A stretch of 48,042 nucleotides of DNA from positions 1-48,042 of the forward strand of contig NZ_JACHCR010000034.1 of NCBI RefSeq assembly GCF_014205845.1, written 5' to 3'. The stretch is from Mucilaginibacter cryoferens. GTDB lineage: Bacteria; Bacteroidota; Bacteroidia; Sphingobacteriales; Sphingobacteriaceae. Each line of letters begins with the position of its first letter. Within the stretch, counting starts at the first letter, position 1. The translations under genes and the position numbers were made by a program. Positions 43,782 through 48,042 of the stretch are shown here, one piece after another. The notes beneath the pieces are model-generated. The model worked only from the letters and a program-made list of their open reading frames with translations. It was not told the origin of the DNA and made no database searches.

Positions 43782-44162
43782 TCAAATTCGCCAGGAGTGA
43801 ATGAGCGAAAGAAGATTGTTTGAATAAACGGTTTTAAGTTGGCGAAAGCGTGTTTTTAAGGCTGATTGATGACGACTAATGAAAATATTAGTTTGAACAA
43901 GCCTTGTAAACGGAGTACTAACAGAAGCTAAATTTTTACTGAAAATTACCCGCGGCCTGGACAGAAATACTACCGGAGCTGGTTTGTTATCAGCAGATTT
44001 TAAAATAGTGCCTGTTGATGACGTCGCTCCGTTAATTAAACCGCTAACATTAGTTGCTAAATTGCTTTTTGTACAACGCGTAACATAAAGGCACGAGAAA
44101 AACAAATATAGGGCAGCTATAAATAGAGATAATGTCTTTCTGCTTAAAAGGGCTAGCGTCAT
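43782..44162 (-). CDS. Small hypothetical protein with signal-like N-terminus
   Basis: A 126-residue frame. Its N-terminus 'MTLALLSRKTLSLFIAALYL' plus 'FFSCLYVTRC' is a hydrophobic segment after a positive start, as in a signal or anchor. The rest is rich in Ser, Arg, Phe and Asn and resembles no known family. In its favour, an exact TAnnTTTG box (TACATTTG, 44198-44191) lies 29 bases before the ATG, and the region would otherwise be a long empty gap. Against it, the composition is unusual and no partner is visible. Confidence 0.42.
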   Translation of the reverse strand: MTLALLSRKTLSLFIAALYLFFSCLYVTRCTKSNLATNVSGLINGATSSTGTILKSADNKPAPVVFLSRPRVIFSKNLASVSTPFTRLVQTNIFISRHQSALKTRFRQLKTVYSNNLLSLIHSWRI

Positions 44163-44190
44163 GGTTAATGTGCCGGGAACGATAAAATAC

Positions 44191-44198
44191 CAAATGTA
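44191..44198 (-). promoter_or_regulatory. Promoter box TACATTTG of the small hypothetical gene
   Basis: An exact TAnnTTTG match on the minus strand, identical to the box of the ATPase/TOPRIM pair. Confidence 0.45.
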
Positions 44199-44442
44199 AA
44201 ATGCTAATGTTAAATTAATGATAGTATTTGTTTAAAATTATATTATCAATAGGCCGTTGCGCCAGAGTTATGGCTGCTATGTTAACAAAAAGGTTTTTTG
44301 AGTGGTGTTTTACCGCGTATTACGCGTTTTATGCAATGTTAAGTATCGGCATTATTAACTCAAAACACACAAATTGCTAACATTGGGAGGCTATTTATAG
44401 CTAAATTGAGCTTGCATTAAACATTTGTTAATATAATAATGT

Positions 44443-44465
44443 ACTGTTAATATTAAATTAACAGT
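44443..44465. promoter_or_regulatory. Operator-like 9-bp inverted repeat
   Basis: ACTGTTAAT (44443-44451) and ATTAACAGT (44457-44465) are perfect complements around ATTAA, 34-56 bases before the receptor start. The geometry suits a dimeric repressor or activator. Its position around -50 relative to the start codon would let it control transcription. Confidence 0.45.
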
Positions 44466-44476
44466 AGGGAGAGACT

Positions 44477-44499
44477 TTTGTGTTCAAAATAAACACAAA
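44477..44499 (+). promoter_or_regulatory. Hairpin that includes the receptor start codon
   Basis: TTTGTGTT (44477-44484) and AACACAAA (44492-44499) are perfect complements around seven bases; the last A is the first base of the receptor ATG. A hairpin there could limit ribosome access. Confidence 0.4.
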
Positions 44500-47400
44500 T
44501 GAAAAAGCTTTACTTCATCCTCTTATCACTGCTGATTATTGGGGTTGCTAATGTTGCCAACGCGCAGATTACCACCTCTTTAGTAAGCGGAAAAGTTACC
44601 GACCAAAAAGGTGTTACCTTGCCGGGCGTAACCATTACCGTACTTAATACCAGTACCGGTACACGTTACGGCTCACAAACAAATTCTGATGGTCGTTATA
44701 CTATTGCTAACGTTAACCCGGGTGGTCCTTACACCATCACAGCTACTTTTGTTGGATTTAAAAAAGACATAAGAGCAGATATCACCTTAAGTTTAGGTGC
44801 CACAACTTTTAACTTTGCATTGGCCGATGAAACCACAACCTTATCGGAAGTGAAAATTAAAGGTAATGCTGGTGGTACAAAAACAGGTGCAAGTACCCGC
44901 ATCAACCAAAATCAGATCAAAAACCTGCCATCTATTAACCGCAGCTTACAGGATCTGACCCGTACAACACCACAGAGTAATAACAACTCTTTCCAGGGAA
45001 CTAACTACCGTTATAACAACGTAACCCTTGATGGTGCTATTAATAACGACGCGATCGGTTTCAGCCCATCATTAGGTGGCCAAAACAATGCATCGGGCCA
45101 GGTTGGTAGCAGTACCCGTACAAGCCCGGTATCTTTGGATGCTATTCAGGATATTCAGGTATTGGTTGCTCCTTACGATATTAAAATTGGTAACGTATTA
45201 GGTGGTAGTATAAATGCTGTTACCCGTAGCGGTACTAATGATTTTTCGGGTTCAATTTACGGTTATGGCCGTGGCGCTTTTTTGGTAGGTCCAAATAACG
45301 CTGCTGCTGCATCAGGTGGCGACGGTTCTAAAATACCAGATAGCTTCCACGATTACCAAACAGGTATCCGTTTAGGTTTCCCTATCATCAAAAACAAATT
45401 ATTCTTCTTTACCAATGAAGAGATCGCCCGCCGTAATGATCCGGTTATCCGCGGTGCCGATGCAAGTGGCTCAAGCCAGATTCTTAGTTTACAGGATGCT
45501 CAAAATTTAACTACCGCATTTAGCAAGTTTACAGGTGGCTTAAGCCCGGGTACTTATTCAAATACTTCCATCTACGCGCGTTCAAATAAATTTTTTAACC
45601 GTTTAGATTGGAATATTAACGATAACAACCAGTTAACTATCCGTAATAATACCATCACCTCAACAGCTACTAACTTAGAGCGTGATCAGCAGAACTTCCG
45701 TTTCGGTGGTATTGATTATGTATCTCATAACAACTCAACCTCAACAGTTGCCGAGTTAAAAACAAGGTTCTCTAACGATGCAAGTAACAGCTTAGTTGTT
45801 GGTTACTCAAATGTACATGATTACCGCGATCCAACTTCAGACCCTTCATTACCGCAAATTGAAATTACCGGCCGTACACCAGGTACCACCATATTTATGG
45901 GTACCGACCGTGAGGCTGCCATTTTTGATATGCACCAGAAAACTACTGAGTTTACCGATAACTTTACTTTAACAAAAGGTAGACACACCTTTACATTTGG
46001 TACACACAACGAGTTTTACAACATCACTTATAACTTTGTAAACTCATGGAACGGTCGTGTTGCTTATAGCAGCATCGAAAACTTTATCAATAACGTTCCT
46101 TCACGTGTACGTGCTAACTTTAATTATACCGATAACTCACGCGATTACATCCTGGATAACCCATCGGCTAAATTTAACGTTAACCTGTTAAGCTTATACG
46201 GTCAGGATGAGATCCAAATTACCGACAATTTTAAATTGACTGCCGCTTTACGTTTAGACTATGCTGGTGTACCAAATAAACAACCATTAAGTTCTAAAAC
46301 CACAGGTGCAGTTTCTGATTTAAATTACGGTAATACATTTACCTATACCAAACCAAGCGAGATCAAACAAAATTATTTAAACAACATCGAGATCAACCCC
46401 CGTGTATCTTTTAACTATGATGTTAATGGCGATCAAAGCCTGATCATTCGTGGTGGTAGCGGTTTGTTTACAGGTCGTGTTCCATTTGCATGGTTCGGTT
46501 ACGCGTTTTACAACAATGGTGTAACTTACGGTGCTTATGATAATAAAGGAGCTCAAAAAGCGGGTACCAACCCGGTTCAAACATCTGCAAACGGTGGTTT
46601 AAACTATGTTAACCAACAGGGCTTTAATACTGCTGCAACCGGCCCAACGCAGGTAGATTTAATTGACAACAACTTTAAAATGCCACAGGTTTGGAGAAGT
46701 AGTTTAGCATTTGACTATACAACTGACGATCAGTGGAAATTTACTGCCGAAGGTATTTATACAAAAACCATCCACGATTTAAAATTTCAACAGGTAAACA
46801 CTAAGGATAGCGTAACTTACTATGCTTATGATACCAAACACCAACAACCAATATTTGTAAACCAAAAAGTAAGCCCATCGTTTACAAATGCTTACGAATT
46901 ATCAAACACCAGCCTTGGTTACCGTTATAGCTTAACCGCCCAGGTTGGTAAAACCTTCCCTTTTGGCTTAAGTGGTAATGTTGCTTATACTTACGGTCAC
47001 TCAAAAGATGTAACCAACGGTATCCGTAACTCAATGGAGTCTAACTGGCAGTTAAACCAGGCTTTAAATCCTAACAATCCAGGTTTGGCTAACTCAAACT
47101 TTGATATCCGTAACCGTATTGTTTCAACGCTTAACTTTAGACGCGATTGGGATGCTGCTAAAAACTATACAGCTAACTTCAGCTTCTTCTTTAGCTCACA
47201 ATCTGGTAACCCATACACTTATGGTTTTTACCCAAATGCAATTGACGGAACAGGCCAACAAGTTAGCTTAGCTTACATCCCTAAACAAGGCGAAACTGTT
47301 AATTTCTTTACTGATATAGTTGGTGGTAAAACTGCAGTACAACAAGCTGCCGCGTTTGATGCCTTTATCGATAAAAACAGCTACTTGTCATCACGTCGTG

Positions 47401-47753
47401 GTAACTTTACCGAGCGTAATGCAGCCTTTACGCCATGGAACAATCAGTTAGACTTCCGTTTTTCACAAGACTTTAAATTTGGTAACGGTAAACACAAACA
47501 AGTGATCACTTTCACTTATGATATTGTTAACTTAACCAACCTGCTTAACAAAAACTGGGGTCAGTATTACTTCTCTGCTAATACTTACAACTCAACTTCA
47601 AGCGTTGGTTTAACGCCAAAAACTACACCATCATTTGGTGCAGCGTCTTCAACCTATCCAAAGTATACATTCCAGGACCCTGGAGTACCGTACTCTGTTG
47701 ATTTGTTTGCTTCACGCTGGCAAATGCAATTTGGTGTACGTTACGCCTTCTAA
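44499..47753 (+). CDS. TonB-dependent receptor, Oar-like, with carboxypeptidase-regulatory domain
   Basis: A 1084-residue outer-membrane receptor. Signal peptide 'MKKLYFILLSLLIIGVANVA'. Residues about 30-110 are a carboxypeptidase-regulatory-like domain ('VSGKVTDQKGVTLPGVTITV'). A plug follows ('NQNQIKNLPSINRSLQDLTR', 'YRYNNVTLDGAINNDAIGF', 'GQVGSSTRTSPVSLDAIQDI') and the rest is a large beta-barrel. There is no SusD partner, so it is not a Sus-type glycan system. The layout is that of OmpA-related/Oar-like receptors tied to peptide or other uptake. The DNA is rich in CGT, GGT and AAC codons, unlike neighbours such as gldFG, suggesting high expression. The terminator follows at once. Confidence 0.9.
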   Translation: MKKLYFILLSLLIIGVANVANAQITTSLVSGKVTDQKGVTLPGVTITVLNTSTGTRYGSQTNSDGRYTIANVNPGGPYTITATFVGFKKDIRADITLSLGATTFNFALADETTTLSEVKIKGNAGGTKTGASTRINQNQIKNLPSINRSLQDLTRTTPQSNNNSFQGTNYRYNNVTLDGAINNDAIGFSPSLGGQNNASGQVGSSTRTSPVSLDAIQDIQVLVAPYDIKIGNVLGGSINAVTRSGTNDFSGSIYGYGRGAFLVGPNNAAAASGGDGSKIPDSFHDYQTGIRLGFPIIKNKLFFFTNEEIARRNDPVIRGADASGSSQILSLQDAQNLTTAFSKFTGGLSPGTYSNTSIYARSNKFFNRLDWNINDNNQLTIRNNTITSTATNLERDQQNFRFGGIDYVSHNNSTSTVAELKTRFSNDASNSLVVGYSNVHDYRDPTSDPSLPQIEITGRTPGTTIFMGTDREAAIFDMHQKTTEFTDNFTLTKGRHTFTFGTHNEFYNITYNFVNSWNGRVAYSSIENFINNVPSRVRANFNYTDNSRDYILDNPSAKFNVNLLSLYGQDEIQITDNFKLTAALRLDYAGVPNKQPLSSKTTGAVSDLNYGNTFTYTKPSEIKQNYLNNIEINPRVSFNYDVNGDQSLIIRGGSGLFTGRVPFAWFGYAFYNNGVTYGAYDNKGAQKAGTNPVQTSANGGLNYVNQQGFNTAATGPTQVDLIDNNFKMPQVWRSSLAFDYTTDDQWKFTAEGIYTKTIHDLKFQQVNTKDSVTYYAYDTKHQQPIFVNQKVSPSFTNAYELSNTSLGYRYSLTAQVGKTFPFGLSGNVAYTYGHSKDVTNGIRNSMESNWQLNQALNPNNPGLANSNFDIRNRIVSTLNFRRDWDAAKNYTANFSFFFSSQSGNPYTYGFYPNAIDGTGQQVSLAYIPKQGETVNFFTDIVGGKTAVQQAAAFDAFIDKNSYLSSRRGNFTERNAAFTPWNNQLDFRFSQDFKFGNGKHKQVITFTYDIVNLTNLLNKNWGQYYFSANTYNSTSSVGLTPKTTPSFGAASSTYPKYTFQDPGVPYSVDLFASRWQMQFGVRYAF

Positions 47754-47778
47754 TACTGGTAAAACAGTTTAATAAAAA

Positions 47779-47816
47779 AGTCCCTGCCGGTTGTTATCTG
47801 GCAGGGACTTTTTTTG
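47779..47816 (+). terminator. Terminator of the TonB-dependent receptor
   Basis: AGTCCCTGCC and GGCAGGGACT pair without mismatch around GGTTGTTATCT, followed by seven T. It lies about 25 bases after the stop. Confidence 0.9.
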
Positions 47817-47887
47817 TTTAATGGTGGGTAGTATTATGAAAAGTATTTGCTGTATTAACGGGCAAGTAAAGTAATGATATTAAAAAA

Positions 47888-48042
47888 GATCGTCATTGCG
47901 AGTGACAACCGGCTTGACTGGAAAAAACATTGATGACATCCTAAAACAGATCGTCATTGCGAGTGACAACCGGGGGTAACCCAGAAAAAACAGTAATGAC
48001 ATCTTAAAAAAGACCGTCCTTGCGAGGAGGTACGACGAAGCA
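47888..48042 (+). repeat. Family A tandem units, cut by the window edge
   Basis: CGTCATTGCGAGTGACAACC begins at 47891 and again at 47952, and CGTCCTTGCG begins a third unit at 48014, giving a period of 61-62. The third unit continues AGGAGGTACGACGAAGCA, the hairpin type seen at 15951-16040, and runs off the window. Confidence 0.85.

Larger units (their letters stand above)
44163..44498. other. Regulatory region before the TonB-dependent receptor
   Basis: AT-rich, without a gene. It holds the promoter box of the divergent small hypothetical gene (44191-44198) and two inverted repeats close to the receptor start, listed separately. No clear TAnnTTTG box faces the receptor gene. Confidence 0.4.

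Noticed and set aside
44499..47753. SusC member of a polysaccharide-utilisation locus
   Set aside because: No SusD gene follows or precedes, and no glycan enzyme or sensor is near. The N-terminal domain suits an Oar-like receptor.

Overview
The window looks like a chromosomal segment from a Bacteroidota member of the family Sphingobacteriaceae, most like Mucilaginibacter or Pedobacter. This rests on several things seen together: the -7 promoter box TAnnTTTG in front of many genes, a type IX secretion (T9SS) type-B C-terminal domain, gliding-type ABC transporter genes gldA and gldFG, a carboxypeptidase-regulatory-domain TonB-dependent receptor, two DUF4397 lipoproteins, and the dimeric single-chain glycyl-tRNA synthetase. 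No phage, plasmid or insertion-sequence gene, and no CRISPR array, was seen. The genus is inference.

Layout. 1-528: the N-terminus of a probable NagB, and a compact untranslated transcription unit with a tRNA-like T-arm. 678-2921: katG. 3304-4719: APS kinase plus sulfotransferase, a PAPS-making and PAPS-using pair. 4985-8757: topoisomerase IV subunit A and a TPR membrane protein. 9165-14178, minus strand: aldose epimerase, a secreted YncE-propeller/phosphoesterase fusion, and glyS. 14301-16553: two small hypothetical genes in a repeat-rich stretch. 16554-22063: secreted FAD oxidoreductase, a ferredoxin-reductase-like protein, and a T9SS-exported NHL/Ig-like protein. 22340-27093: gldA, two paralogous beta-barrel genes, and a fused gldF-gldG. 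27127-30732: dnaN, two DUF4397 lipoproteins, and a DedA protein. 31003-34352, minus strand: phospholipase C-like protein, membrane-anchored MutS-family ATPase, methyltransferase. 34589-35629: rpsT and radC. 35700-37486, minus strand: a translationally coupled ATPase/TOPRIM-like pair, the best candidate here for a defence-type system. 37679-42596: pheT, a ZapB-like coiled coil, zapA, a structured RNA in the place where 6S RNA is expected, and rny. 42666-44162: DUF962 protein, ArsR-type regulator, small hypothetical. 44499-47753: an Oar-like TonB-dependent receptor.

Four families of dispersed non-coding repeats fill the gaps. (A) Elements of about 60 bp built on GTCATTGCGAG, with pieces matching the wider GTACGACGAAGCAATC hairpin type. 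(B) Hairpins bounded by GTCCGTCCGC and its complement. (C) AT-rich strings of AAATCCGAAATC. (D) A 12-copy 7-bp tandem array before gldFG. Family C copies lie on both sides of the ATPase/TOPRIM pair in opposite orientation.

How the parts work together. Housekeeping genes for replication, translation, cell division and RNA decay (parC, dnaN, glyS, pheT, rpsT, zapA, rny, radC) alternate with surface functions (T9SS substrate, Gld ABC transporter, barrels, lipoproteins, TonB receptor). The surface genes fit a free-living, polymer-using, possibly gliding soil or water bacterium. Promoter calls rest on box matches only. Protein names rest on motifs read by eye, without database search.
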